Positions 10,191-18,825 of a stretch of 64,000 bases of DNA are shown piece after piece. The stretch is from contig ONNV01000004.1 of the NCBI GenBank assembly GCA_900319225.1, positions 62,001 to 126,000 of the forward strand, in the 5' to 3' direction. This DNA comes from an uncultured Prevotellaceae bacterium (GTDB taxonomy: Bacteria; Bacteroidota; Bacteroidia; Bacteroidales; Bacteroidaceae). Position 1 is the first letter of the stretch. Each line of letters begins with the position of its first letter. A program made the position numbers and the translations under genes. Under the pieces are notes generated by a model. That model was not told the origin of the DNA, did no database searches, and worked only from the letters and a program-made list of their open reading frames with translations.

Positions 10191-11213
10191 ATGAAAGAAC
10201 TTGACTGGGCCAATCTGTCATTCGGTTACATGAAGACTAACTGGAATCTCAGAATTAGCTTTAAAGACGGAAAATGGGGTGAGATTGAGGAGTCAAACTC
10301 CGAGTATGTACCTATGCATATTGCCGCCACCTGCCTGCACTATGGTCAGGAGGCATTCGAGGGCCTAAAGGCTTTCCGTGGCAAGGATGGTAAGGTACGA
10401 GTGTTCCGTATGGAAGCCAACGCCGAGCGTCTGCAGAGCACCTGCCGCGCTACGATGATGCCCGAGCTGCCTACCGAAACATTCTGCAAGATGGTAAAGC
10501 GCGTGATCGAGCTCAACAAGGAGTTCATTCCTCCTTATGAGAGCGGTGCATCACTCTATATCCGTCCGCTGCTTATCGGTACCGGCGCTGAGGTAGGCGT
10601 AAAGCCCTCAAAAGAGTATATGTTCCTGATTTTCGTAATGCCGGTAGGCCCCTATTTCAAGGGTGGTTTCTCGGCCAACGCATATGCCCTGGTTCGTTCT
10701 TATGACCGTTCTGCTCCTCTGGGTATGGGTAAGTACAAGGTAGGCGGTAACTACGCTGCCAGCCTTTACGCTCACAACATCGCTCATGAGAAGGGTTACG
10801 GAAGTGAGTTCTACCTGGATGCCAAGGAGAAGAAGTATATCGATGAGTGCGGCGCCGCCAACTTTATCGGAATCAAGGGTAACAGCTATATCACTCCTAA
10901 GTCTGAGTCAATCCTGCCCTCTATCACCAACAAGAGCCTGCAGCAGATTGCCAAGGACAACGGCATGACTGTAGAGTGCCGTCCGGTACCCCTGGAGGAG
11001 CTCAATGAGATGGATGAGGCCGGTGCTTGCGGTACTGCAGCCGTTATATCACCTATCTCACGCATTGATGATATAGAGCTGGGCAAGTCTTATGTGGTAG
11101 CTAAGGACGGTAAGCCGGGTCCTGTACTCACCAAGCTGTACAATCAGCTGCGTGCCATCCAGTATGGTGACGCTCCCGATACTCACGGCTGGGTAACCGT
11201 TCTGGATCTCTGA
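10191..11213 (+). CDS. ilvE: Branched-chain amino acid aminotransferase
   Basis: 340 aa, the usual length of fold-type IV branched-chain aminotransferases. It transfers the amino group between glutamate and Leu, Ile or Val using PLP. The PLP lysine is Lys183 in [12 protein letters not shown]; other family signatures are [15 protein letters not shown] near the N-terminus and [12 protein letters not shown] and [12 protein letters not shown] in the C-terminal half. It catalyses the last step of the pathway encoded by the leu operon 10 kb downstream. The trmB start follows after one base, so translational coupling is likely. Confidence 0.93.
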   Translation: MKELDWANLSFGYMKTNWNLRISFKDGKWGEIEESNSEYVPMHIAATCLHYGQEAFEGLKAFRGKDGKVRVFRMEANAERLQSTCRATMMPELPTETFCKMVKRVIELNKEFIPPYESGASLYIRPLLIGTGAEVGVKPSKEYMFLIFVMPVGPYFKGGFSANAYALVRSYDRSAPLGMGKYKVGGNYAASLYAHNIAHEKGYGSEFYLDAKEKKYIDECGAANFIGIKGNSYITPKSESILPSITNKSLQQIAKDNGMTVECRPVPLEELNEMDEAGACGTAAVISPISRIDDIELGKSYVVAKDGKPGPVLTKLYNQLRAIQYGDAPDTHGWVTVLDL

Positions 11214-11214
11214 T

Positions 11215-11973
11215 ATGGGTAAAGGTAAACTGGCCAAGTTTGCCGATATGCGGACCTATCCGCACGTGTTCGAGCCGGTGGGCTCGTTCCGCGAGGATGT
11301 CCCGTTTGAAATGAGGGGCTGTTGGAACAGCTCCTTCTTTCATAATGACGGGCCTATAGTCTTGGAGCTGGGCTGTGGCCAGGGTGAGTATACCGTGGGA
11401 TTGGCTGGACTGTTCCCTGACAAGAATTTTATAGGTGTGGATATCAAGGGCGCCCGTATGTGGACGGGGGCCAAGATGTCATTGGAGCGCGGCATGAAGA
11501 ATGTGGCGTTTCTGCGTACGGTGATTGAGTTGATTGAGCGGTTCTTTGCTCCGGGTGAGGTGAGTGAGATCTGGATTACGTTCCCTGACCCGCAGATGAA
11601 GAAAGCTACCAAGCGTCTTACATCGACCTTCTTTATGGAGCGTTACCGCCGTATCCTTAAGCCGGGCGGCAAGATTCATCTTAAGACGGACAGCAATTTC
11701 CTGTACACTTATACTTGCGCTATGGTGGATCATAACGGGCTGCCGGTGGAGTTCCGGACTGATGACCTCTATGGCAGCGGGGATGCGGACCACATTCTCT
11801 CTATCAAGACTCATTATGAGCAGCAGTGGCTGGAGCGCGGCAAAACCATCAAGTACATAGTGTTCAATCTCCCGGCCGACGGTGAACTCTCCGAGCCCGA
11901 TATCGAGATAGAACTTGACGACTACCGCAGCTATGGCCGCGTTAAACGCAGTACACTAATAACAAGCAAATAA
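11215..11973 (+). CDS. trmB: tRNA (guanine-N7)-methyltransferase
   Basis: 252 aa. This SAM-dependent enzyme methylates G46 in the variable loop of tRNAs. The SAM-binding glycine motif is [11 protein letters not shown], followed by [12 protein letters not shown], and the catalytic segment [15 protein letters not shown] with downstream [12 protein letters not shown] matches TrmB. The start codon lies one base after the ilvE stop. The stop is immediately followed by a 25-bp perfect inverted repeat that separates it from mrp. Confidence 0.9.
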   Translation: MGKGKLAKFADMRTYPHVFEPVGSFREDVPFEMRGCWNSSFFHNDGPIVLELGCGQGEYTVGLAGLFPDKNFIGVDIKGARMWTGAKMSLERGMKNVAFLRTVIELIERFFAPGEVSEIWITFPDPQMKKATKRLTSTFFMERYRRILKPGGKIHLKTDSNFLYTYTCAMVDHNGLPVEFRTDDLYGSGDADHILSIKTHYEQQWLERGKTIKYIVFNLPADGELSEPDIEIELDDYRSYGRVKRSTLITSK

Positions 11974-12040
11974 CGCAAAGGGGACGGTTCTGTTCGCGTA
12001 AGGGACGGTTCCGTTCGCGAACAGAACCGTCCCCTTTGCG
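11974..12040 (+). repeat. Dispersed inverted repeat, GGGACGGTTCT family, copy 1
   Basis: Arms 11974-11998 and 12016-12040 are perfect 25-bp reverse complements with core GGGGACGGTTCTG. The 17-nt loop holds a further GGGACGGTTC. It begins at the base after the trmB stop and ends 11 bp before the mrp start. Copies with the same core occur at 38668-38786, 48731-49018 and 59396-59496. Such repeats are of the REP/extragenic-palindrome type; no mobilising gene is in the window. Confidence 0.95.
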
Positions 12041-12051
12041 GAGAAAAAACT

Positions 12052-13152
12052 ATGACACTATATCCTAATTTGATTAAGGAGGCCTTGCAGACGGTGCGAT
12101 ATCCGGGTACGGGCAAGGACATCATCTCTATGGAGATGCTGGAGGATGATATACGTATTGACGGTAACAGTGTATCGTTCTCGCTGATTTTTGAGAAACC
12201 TACCGATCCGTTCATAAAGTCTATCGTGAAGTCGGCCGAGACTGCTGTCAAGCTCAAGGCAGGACAGGATGTGCAGGTGGAGGTGAAGGTAAAGACACGT
12301 CAGGCTCCGCGCCCGGAGGGTCCCGAACTGTTGCCTGGTGTAAAGAACATCATTGCGGTGGCATCGGGCAAGGGTGGTGTAGGTAAGTCAACTGTGGCTG
12401 CCAACCTGGCTGTAGCCCTGGCCGGACTGGGCTACAGGGTGGGACTTTTGGATGCCGATATATTCGGCCCCTCCATGCCTAAGATGTTCCATACTGAGGA
12501 TGCACGTCCGTATGCCGAGAACAAGGACGGCCGTGATCTGATTGTCCCGGTTGACCAGTACGGTATCAAACTGCTCTCAATTGGTTACTTTGTGGATCCG
12601 GAGCAGGCAGTACTGTGGCGTGGTGCCATGGCCAGCAACGCCCTCAAGCAGCTTATAGCCGATGCGGACTGGGGTGAGCTGGACTATTTTGTGATTGATA
12701 TGCCTCCCGGCACAAGCGATATCCATCTTACTCTGGTGCAGACACTGGGCATTACCGGTGCCGTGGTGGTAAGCACTCCGCAGGAGGTGGCGCTGGCCGA
12801 TGCACGTAAGGGTATAGATATGTTCCGTAACGAGAAGGTTAACGTTCCGGTTCTGGGACTTGTTGAGAATATGGCATGGTTTACACCTGCTGAGTTGCCC
12901 CAGAACAAATATTACCTGTTCGGTAAGGAGGGCTGCAAGCGTCTGGCCCAAGAGCTGAATGTACCTCTGTTGGGACAGATTCCAATTGTGCAGAGCATAT
13001 GCGAGGGCGGTGACAACGGCGAGCCTGTGGCTCTCAATCCCGACACCATGACCGGAATGGCGTTCCGCGATCTTGCTCAGAGTGTGGTCATAGCAACCGA
13101 TGTCCGTAATCATCAGCTTCCGCCTACCGCTGCGGTATCGACAGCTAAATAA
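12052..13152 (+). CDS. mrp: Mrp/NBP35-family iron-sulfur carrier ATPase
   Basis: 366 aa. An N-terminal DUF59/MIP18-like domain (about residues 1-90) is followed by a deviant P-loop, ASGKGGVGKST at 104-114, LLDADIFGPSMPKMF, and VIDMPPGTSDIHLTL. These are hallmarks of ApbC/Mrp proteins, which bind and transfer Fe-S clusters in the cytosol. It follows the palindrome after trmB; AGAAAAAAC before the ATG gives only a weak ribosome-binding site, as is usual in Bacteroidetes. Target apoproteins cannot be inferred. Confidence 0.9.
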   Translation: MTLYPNLIKEALQTVRYPGTGKDIISMEMLEDDIRIDGNSVSFSLIFEKPTDPFIKSIVKSAETAVKLKAGQDVQVEVKVKTRQAPRPEGPELLPGVKNIIAVASGKGGVGKSTVAANLAVALAGLGYRVGLLDADIFGPSMPKMFHTEDARPYAENKDGRDLIVPVDQYGIKLLSIGYFVDPEQAVLWRGAMASNALKQLIADADWGELDYFVIDMPPGTSDIHLTLVQTLGITGAVVVSTPQEVALADARKGIDMFRNEKVNVPVLGLVENMAWFTPAELPQNKYYLFGKEGCKRLAQELNVPLLGQIPIVQSICEGGDNGEPVALNPDTMTGMAFRDLAQSVVIATDVRNHQLPPTAAVSTAK

Positions 13153-13188
13153 TTCACCACATAGGTTTTTTGTTTCGCCACAAATACA

Positions 13189-13226
13189 AATCCCTTCTTC
13201 TGTCAATAAGGAGAGGGGATTATTTT
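13189..13226 (+). terminator. Weak terminator-like hairpin after mrp
   Basis: AATCCC and GGGATT arms enclose a partly paired loop (CTTCT with AGGAG) and are followed by TATTTTTG. The T-rich tail overlaps the -7 box of the next gene, so the call is tentative. Confidence 0.35.
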
Positions 13227-13228
13227 TG
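13221..13228 (+). promoter_or_regulatory. -7 box for the SDR-aldehyde dehydrogenase operon
   Basis: TATTTTTG matches TAnnTTTG 23 bp before the ATG of the SDR gene. Confidence 0.5.
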
Positions 13229-13251
13229 TGCGTGATTAATGTATAGTACTA

Positions 13252-14061
13252 ATGAATTTCAAAGACGCTAATGTGCTTATTACCGGTGGAGCATCGGGTA
13301 TAGGCAGGATAATGGGACGCATGGCCTTGGAGAAAGGTGCTGCAAGACTTATCATTTGGGATATAAACGAGAGTAACATAGAGATCGTAAAGAGTGAACT
13401 GTCATCCAAGGGCCAGGTAAGCGGATACCGCGTGGATGTATCGGACAAGAAGGTGATAGAGGATGCTTACGCTGCGACGGTAAAGGAGTGCGGGCCGGTG
13501 GATATAGTGATCCAGTGCGCCGGTATCGTGACCAGCAACGCCACTTTCGATAAGCTGACCACTCCCGATATAGAGCGCACAATGGCTATCAACGCTGTGG
13601 CTCCCATGAATGTGGCGCATGTGATGCTGCCAGATATGATTAAGCGCGACAAGGGTCACATCTGCAACATTGCATCGGCTGCAGGTATGCTCTCCATGCC
13701 CAAGATGAGCGTTTACGCCGCCAGCAAGTGGAGTGTGATAGGGTGGTCTGACTCAGTCCGGATTGAGTTGCATGACATGAAGTCAAAGGTCCGTTTTACC
13801 ACCGTTGCGCCTTACTTTATCAATACCGGAATGTTTGACGGCGTGGCATCGCCCATATTTCCCATATTGGATCCGGAGCATACCGCACGCAAGATAATCC
13901 GCTCAATTGAGAAAAACAGGAATTTCCGCGGCATACCGTTCGGATTCCATTTTATACGTCTTATGGAGGCAATTCTGCCCTCATGGTTGTTTGATTTTGT
14001 TTTTGGCACTATCTTTGGAATCTATCACACGATGGACCATTTTACAGGCCGAAAGAAATGA
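13252..14061 (+). CDS. Short-chain dehydrogenase/reductase
   Basis: 269 aa classical SDR. The cofactor-binding motif is ITGGASGIGR at the N-terminus, an NAG-like stretch is replaced by QCAGIV, and the catalytic pair is Tyr155 and Lys159 in YAASK, with SAAG just before. The acidic residue after beta-2 (WDINES) suggests NAD rather than NADP preference. The C-terminal 60 residues are hydrophobic and aromatic (LPSWLFDFVFGTIFGIYH), suggesting membrane association as in retinol or long-chain alcohol dehydrogenases of this family. It overlaps the aldehyde dehydrogenase gene by 4 bp (ATGA), so the two are coupled and could oxidise an alcohol to an acid in two steps; the substrate is unknown. Confidence 0.85.
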   Translation: MNFKDANVLITGGASGIGRIMGRMALEKGAARLIIWDINESNIEIVKSELSSKGQVSGYRVDVSDKKVIEDAYAATVKECGPVDIVIQCAGIVTSNATFDKLTTPDIERTMAINAVAPMNVAHVMLPDMIKRDKGHICNIASAAGMLSMPKMSVYAASKWSVIGWSDSVRIELHDMKSKVRFTTVAPYFINTGMFDGVASPIFPILDPEHTARKIIRSIEKNRNFRGIPFGFHFIRLMEAILPSWLFDFVFGTIFGIYHTMDHFTGRKK

Positions 14062-15449
14062 CAATAGAGAACACCACCGATGCCCGGATCCGGGAGATCC
14101 TGGCTTCACAGCGCGAGTATTTCAGGACAGGAGCCACCCTGCCGGTCAAGTTCCGTAAGGAGCAGTTACGTAAACTTAGAGCTGCCATCGCTCAGTATGA
14201 GCGGCGTCTGGCCGATGCTTTGTGGACAGACCTGCACAAATCATACCAGGAGGCATATCTCACCGAGATAGGTCTCGTAAAGGCAGAGATCCGTGAGCAT
14301 CTGAAGGGTGTGGGCCGATGGGCCAGACGCAAACGCTGTCACTCACCGCTTACCCTGTTCCCGTCAAGTTCATACATTGTAAGCGAACCGCTGGGTCAGG
14401 CCCTGATAGTATCGCCATGGAACTATCCGGTGCAGCTTTTGCTCAATCCTCTGGTGGGTGCCATATCGGCCGGTTGCACCGCTGTGCTTAAGCCTTCGCC
14501 GTATGTGCCAAACGTGTCGGCAACCCTTGAGGAGATGATACGTTCCGCGTTCCCTGAGAACTATGTTGCAGTGGTTCAGGGTAACCGTGAGGTGAACAAG
14601 GCGCTGTTTGCAAGCCGCTTTGACATGATATTCTTTACCGGCAGCCCCGCGCTGGGTCGTAAGGTTATGGCGGCTGCAGCAGAGAACCTGACTCCCGTGG
14701 TACTGGAACTGGGCGGCAAGAGCCCCTGCATCATTGACAAGAGTGCCAACCTTAAGATCGCTGCACGTCGTGTAGCCTGGGGCAAGACCCTGAATGCCGG
14801 CCAGACCTGCATAGCACCTGACTACATCCTGATTCATGAGGATGTAAAGGAGGCGTTCGTTAAAGAGTTCGCAGCTCAGGTGGAGTATCTGCACGGCAAG
14901 GATATTAAGGAGTCGAAACATTTTGTAAGGATGGTGACCGATGCCGCATTTGAGCGTGTATCGGGCTATCTTAAGGATGGAGATATAGTTTATGGCGGCC
15001 GTACAGATGCCAGTGAGCGTTTTATTGAGCCCACCCTGCTTGACAACGTAAGCCCAGATGCTCCTGTCATGAACAATGAGATATTCGGCCCGCTGTTCCC
15101 CATGATCACTATTTCCGGTAAGGATTTCAAGGAGCAGGTGATAAAGTTCATTACGGAGCGTGAGAAACCGCTGGCATTCTACTGGTTCGGTTCTGAGAAA
15201 GACGGCTGGGATGTGATAAGTCATACTTCATCGGGTGGCGGATGTATCAACGATACCATCATGCACATAGCAAACGGAAATGTACCGTTTGGAGGTGTCG
15301 GCAACTCAGGTATGGGTCATTATCACGGCAAGCTGAGTTTTGACGCATTCACTCACCAGCGCTCCATAGTAAAGGCTCCCACCTGGATAGACCTGCCCGT
15401 ACGTTACATGCCCTATAAACTGTTTGCCGTAATAAAACGTCTGATGTAA
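14058..15449 (+). CDS. Class 3-type aldehyde dehydrogenase
   Basis: 463 aa, the length of class 3/fatty-aldehyde dehydrogenases that lack a long N-terminal arm. The nucleophile is Cys251 in NAGQTCIAPDYIL and the general base Glu217 in LELGGKSPCIID. NDTIMHIANGNVPFGGVGNSGMG-type residues near the C-terminus are typical of this class, and the basic hydrophobic end (YMPYKLFAVIKRLM) may bind the membrane. It oxidises aldehydes to acids with NAD(P). The 4-bp overlap with the SDR gene indicates coupled translation and probably sequential reactions on a lipophilic substrate (inference). Confidence 0.87.
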   Translation: MTIENTTDARIREILASQREYFRTGATLPVKFRKEQLRKLRAAIAQYERRLADALWTDLHKSYQEAYLTEIGLVKAEIREHLKGVGRWARRKRCHSPLTLFPSSSYIVSEPLGQALIVSPWNYPVQLLLNPLVGAISAGCTAVLKPSPYVPNVSATLEEMIRSAFPENYVAVVQGNREVNKALFASRFDMIFFTGSPALGRKVMAAAAENLTPVVLELGGKSPCIIDKSANLKIAARRVAWGKTLNAGQTCIAPDYILIHEDVKEAFVKEFAAQVEYLHGKDIKESKHFVRMVTDAAFERVSGYLKDGDIVYGGRTDASERFIEPTLLDNVSPDAPVMNNEIFGPLFPMITISGKDFKEQVIKFITEREKPLAFYWFGSEKDGWDVISHTSSGGGCINDTIMHIANGNVPFGGVGNSGMGHYHGKLSFDAFTHQRSIVKAPTWIDLPVRYMPYKLFAVIKRLM

Positions 15450-15468
15450 AGCGGATTGGGTGTCGATC

Positions 15469-15522
15469 CTTATGCATAATGATGCTGATATGAATTATCT
15501 TTGCAGCATAATAATGCATAAG
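15469..15522 (+). promoter_or_regulatory. Promoter -7 box inside a 19-bp inverted repeat before the C10 protease gene
   Basis: CTTATGCATAATGATGCTG (15469-15487) and its near reverse complement at 15504-15522 (two mismatches) flank TATCTTTG (15496-15503), a TAnnTTTG -7 box. The right arm ends two bases before the ATG. Because transcription would start inside the right arm, a DNA operator is more likely than an RNA hairpin. Confidence 0.6.
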
Positions 15523-15524
15523 CG

Positions 15525-17648
15525 ATGAAACGTATCCTGATAATAGCATCGGCAGTATTTCTTTTTAATGCCCATCTGCAGTCGCAACCCATATCTGAGA
15601 GGGAGGCCATGGACCGTGCCCTCAATTATCTCAATGGCGGGAATACGGGTATGAGAGTCTCTTCAAGAGGCGGCGGTCTGAAACTTGAATCCGTGCCGGT
15701 TGAGTCAGAAGGGATTTACGCTTTCAACATAGCGGGCGGCGGTTATATAATCGCTTCGGCCGATAGCCGCACTCTGCCGGTGTTGGGTTACAGCAACACA
15801 GGCAGCATTTCATGGGAGCAGATGCCTCCCAATATGCGCTCATGGCTTAAAAGCTATGAGGATGCAATGGCAACGCTAGGAGAGGATGACAGGTTCCGGG
15901 ACGGAAACATTAAGGGTGATGCATCCAGGAACCGGGTCAGCACGCGTAATGGCAGGGGTGCCGTTGAACCGCTTATAAAAACCCATTGGAATCAGCTATC
16001 CCCATACTGGGATATGACTCCCATCTACGAAGGAGCTGTTCCGGAATGGCAGGGCCAACAATGCAAGGTTGGCTGTATGGCAGTTGCGCTGGCCCAGGTA
16101 ATGAATTACTACAAGTGGCCCAAGTCCGTTCCAAACGGACTGCCCGGCTATGATATCAGGACCGAATATGGCAGTGACGTTAAGATGTGGCATATAGACT
16201 CCCTGGAGGCTGTCAGTTTTGACTGGGACAATATGCTGGACACATACAATGTGGTTAATCCTGAAACAGGGGCACATGAACAAATAGGCACAGAAGTTGA
16301 GCGGCGTGCAATAGCTACGCTTATGCGCTACTGCGGACAGGCTATGAAAGCACAGTATGGTGTGGACGAAGGTACAGAAAATGATGCAGGGGATGACCAG
16401 AAGGCCCTCACCCGCTATTTCGGTTATCCTGCAGCCACTTTCCTGGAAGACCGTTCCCGATACAGTATAGACGGATGGGAAGAGATTATCTACGGAGAAG
16501 TGGCAGCCGGACGTCCTGTCTTGTATTTCGGAACCTTTGATCGTAATAATGGTCATGCTTTTCTATGCGATGGCTATGACGGCAATGGACTGTTCCATAT
16601 GAATTGGGGATGGGATGGCGATTATGATGGTTATTATTCCCTGTCAGTCCTCAACCCGTATGAAGAAACTGAAGCTTTAATCATTCCGGGTTACTGCATA
16701 TTTCAGGGTGCAGTGATATATATCGATCCCGAACTTGAGATCCAGCCTGTACCTGAAGAATATTCAGATGATTCTGAGTCAGGTAACCTGATTCTTCTTG
16801 ATGGAGCTATTACCAAAGGAAAGGGACGTCTTGGTGAGAATAATGTCATCACCGTGCAGGTGCGCAATACGTCCCAAAGGGATTATTCCGGCTATCTTTG
16901 CCTTGTACCCCAATATTACGGGGATATGGAGGAAAGCTCCATAACTGAAGAGACTGAATACTTAAAAGGAGATACGATATTTGCAGGTGGGTATATCCGG
17001 GCCGGTGAGCAAAGTGGAATTAATTTCAATTTCTCGCCACAACGACTTGGAACAGTACGGTTAAAACTGTACGATTCCAAGAATTACAATATAGGATCGT
17101 TCTCCTTGAAACTGACTAATGATACGTTGGCGGTTTTTGACCGATATGTGGAGAACTGCAGCTATTTAGTGAAGGAAGAAGACAATTGGTATTATCAGGT
17201 TGAACTGCGCGACAAGGTGGATGATTCTATTCCTCATTTTGTGCTGGCCGACAGTCTAAGGTTCAAGGTGGGTTGCCATGTGGACGATAATCATATTCTT
17301 GCTCATATGATTACGAATGAGATTAGGGACTATCTGAGACAACTGCCGGAAAAGGGAGGACATGGCGATTATGTGTTCAGCAGGATAGTTCCCGTTGATA
17401 ATACCTTATACGGCTATTATGAAATGTTCTCATACATCGGCGAGTGGATATGTGACAGTCTGGTAGATATAACTATGAGCTGCTATCAGATTGAGTCATT
17501 TCAGTATGATGATCCCACATCGGTAGGATTTATAGAAAAGAATCCGATTACAGATACCATTTTTGACCTTTGGGGGCGTCCGTTCATAGGCGCTGCCACA
17601 AAAAAAGGAATCTATATACGTGATGGTAAGCTCTATTTTACAGAATAA
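15525..17648 (+). CDS. Secreted C10 (streptopain-like) cysteine protease
   Basis: 707 aa. A signal peptide (MKRILIIASAVFLFNAHLQS) is followed by a propeptide of about 110 residues containing the inhibitor-like GGGYIIASADSRTLPVLGYS. The mature protease starts near VEPLIKTHWNQLSPYW; catalytic Cys184 lies in CKVGCMAVALAQVMNYY and His344 in NNGHAFLCDGYDGNG, followed by HMNWGWDGDYDGYY. Residues about 410-660 add beta-sandwich domains. The end, IFDLWGRPF then KKGIYIRDGKLYF, resembles the C-terminal type-B-like sorting tail of Bacteroidetes secreted proteins. Such enzymes are exported and may degrade host or dietary proteins. The gene is monocistronic, with its promoter inside an inverted repeat. 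Confidence 0.85.
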   Translation: MKRILIIASAVFLFNAHLQSQPISEREAMDRALNYLNGGNTGMRVSSRGGGLKLESVPVESEGIYAFNIAGGGYIIASADSRTLPVLGYSNTGSISWEQMPPNMRSWLKSYEDAMATLGEDDRFRDGNIKGDASRNRVSTRNGRGAVEPLIKTHWNQLSPYWDMTPIYEGAVPEWQGQQCKVGCMAVALAQVMNYYKWPKSVPNGLPGYDIRTEYGSDVKMWHIDSLEAVSFDWDNMLDTYNVVNPETGAHEQIGTEVERRAIATLMRYCGQAMKAQYGVDEGTENDAGDDQKALTRYFGYPAATFLEDRSRYSIDGWEEIIYGEVAAGRPVLYFGTFDRNNGHAFLCDGYDGNGLFHMNWGWDGDYDGYYSLSVLNPYEETEALIIPGYCIFQGAVIYIDPELEIQPVPEEYSDDSESGNLILLDGAITKGKGRLGENNVITVQVRNTSQRDYSGYLCLVPQYYGDMEESSITEETEYLKGDTIFAGGYIRAGEQSGINFNFSPQRLGTVRLKLYDSKNYNIGSFSLKLTNDTLAVFDRYVENCSYLVKEEDNWYYQVELRDKVDDSIPHFVLADSLRFKVGCHVDDNHILAHMITNEIRDYLRQLPEKGGHGDYVFSRIVPVDNTLYGYYEMFSYIGEWICDSLVDITMSCYQIESFQYDDPTSVGFIEKNPITDTIFDLWGRPFIGAATKKGIYIRDGKLYFTE

Positions 17649-17701
17649 TTACACTAAGCAATAAGACGGGAGTAGAAAGATTTTCCTGATTTTAGGGTTT
17701 C

Positions 17702-17733
17702 TTTGTTCATTGTTTCCGCGTGGCATAACTTTG
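17702..17733 (+). promoter_or_regulatory. cysK promoter
   Basis: TTTG (17702-17705) and TAACTTTG (17726-17733) are separated by 20 nt, an excellent match to the Bacteroidetes promoter pattern, about 40 bp upstream of the cysK start. Confidence 0.7.
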
Positions 17734-17773
17734 CATCGGAAACAGGAAACAAACAAACTAAAAATACAAAACA

Positions 17774-18715
17774 ATGGCAATCTACAGCACAATCACTGAA
17801 CTTATCGGTAAGACACCGACAGTTAAGTTAAACAAGTTCACTGCCAAGCGCAGTATCAAAGGAAACATAGTAGCCAAGGTTGAGTTCTTTAACCCCGGCG
17901 GATCTGTAAAAGACCGTATAGCACTGGCCATGATTGAGGATGCCGAGAAGAAAGGCATACTTAAGCAGGGCGGAACAATCATAGAGCCTACATCTGGTAA
18001 CACGGGCGTCGGCCTGTCACTGGTAGGTGCAGTAAAAGGATATAAGGTAATACTGACCATGCCCGAGACCATGAGCATTGAGCGCCGCAAGCTGGCTGCA
18101 GCATACGGAACCGAGATTGTTCTCACTCCGGGCGCAAACGGCATGAAGGGTGCCATCGCCAAGGCTGAGGAGCTGCGTGACGCTACTCCGGGTGCAGTAA
18201 TCCTGCAGCAGTTCACCAACCCCAGCAACCCTGAGATCCATGCCAAGACAACCGGTAAGGAGCTTGTGGCCGATGCCAAGGAATCTGGTATTCAGATTGA
18301 CGCATTCATTGCCGGTGTAGGTACAGGTGGTACCGTGAGCGGTTCTGCAATTGCCATCAAGGAGGCATTCCCTAACGCACGTATCATTGCAGTTGAGCCA
18401 GAGTCATCGGCCGTACTGAGCGGTAACCCCAGCGGTCCCCACAAGATTCAGGGTATCGGTGCCGGTTTCGTGCCCGATAACTTTAACCGCAGCATTGTTG
18501 ATGAGATCCTGCCCGTAAGCAATGACAACGCATTCGAGACCGCACGCGCCCTGGCCAAGGAGGAGGGCCTGCTGGTAGGTATCTCAAGCGGTGCTGCCGC
18601 ATACGCAGCAAGCGTAGTAGCTTCACGTCCGGAGTTTGCAGGCAAGAACGTATTCGTCCTGCTGCCCGATACAGGTGAGCGCTACCTCTCAACTGCACTC
18701 TTCTCTGCAGAATGA
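17774..18715 (+). CDS. cysK: Cysteine synthase A (O-acetylserine sulfhydrylase)
   Basis: 313 aa, full length for CysK. It makes cysteine from O-acetylserine and sulfide. The PLP lysine is Lys46 in GGSVKDRIA; the substrate loop EPTSGNTGVGLS and the phosphate-binding GTGGTVSGS are present, as is the C-terminal LLPDTGERYLSTALF. Ends a monocistronic unit with a hairpin terminator downstream. Confidence 0.95.
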   Translation: MAIYSTITELIGKTPTVKLNKFTAKRSIKGNIVAKVEFFNPGGSVKDRIALAMIEDAEKKGILKQGGTIIEPTSGNTGVGLSLVGAVKGYKVILTMPETMSIERRKLAAAYGTEIVLTPGANGMKGAIAKAEELRDATPGAVILQQFTNPSNPEIHAKTTGKELVADAKESGIQIDAFIAGVGTGGTVSGSAIAIKEAFPNARIIAVEPESSAVLSGNPSGPHKIQGIGAGFVPDNFNRSIVDEILPVSNDNAFETARALAKEEGLLVGISSGAAAYAASVVASRPEFAGKNVFVLLPDTGERYLSTALFSAE

Positions 18716-18753
18716 CCCATTAGGGACTGTCCCCTTTGGGACATTGTCATCAA

Positions 18754-18797
18754 AAAAAACAGTGACGGTTCTTCCGGGATCGTCACTGTTTTTTTAT
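18754..18797 (+). terminator. Terminator after cysK
   Basis: AACAGTGACG/CGTCACTGTT stem with A and T tracts on either side. A short palindromic stretch just upstream (GGGACTGTCCCC then GGGAC, 18723-18742) looks like a decayed copy of the dispersed inverted-repeat family. Confidence 0.8.
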
Positions 18798-18802
18798 ATT
18801 TG
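18795..18802 (+). promoter_or_regulatory. -7 box for the membrane/lipoprotein-like gene
   Basis: TATATTTG overlaps the tail of the preceding terminator and lies 23 bp before ATG 18826. This placement argues against the alternative GTG start at 18802. Confidence 0.55.
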
Positions 18803-18825
18803 TGCATTCTAACTTTTCCAGTAAT

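Noticed and set aside
14370-15224. Long minus-strand frame opposite the aldehyde dehydrogenase
   Set aside because: It is antisense to a complete enzyme with intact motifs, and its own translation shows no recognisable domain; a codon-bias shadow.
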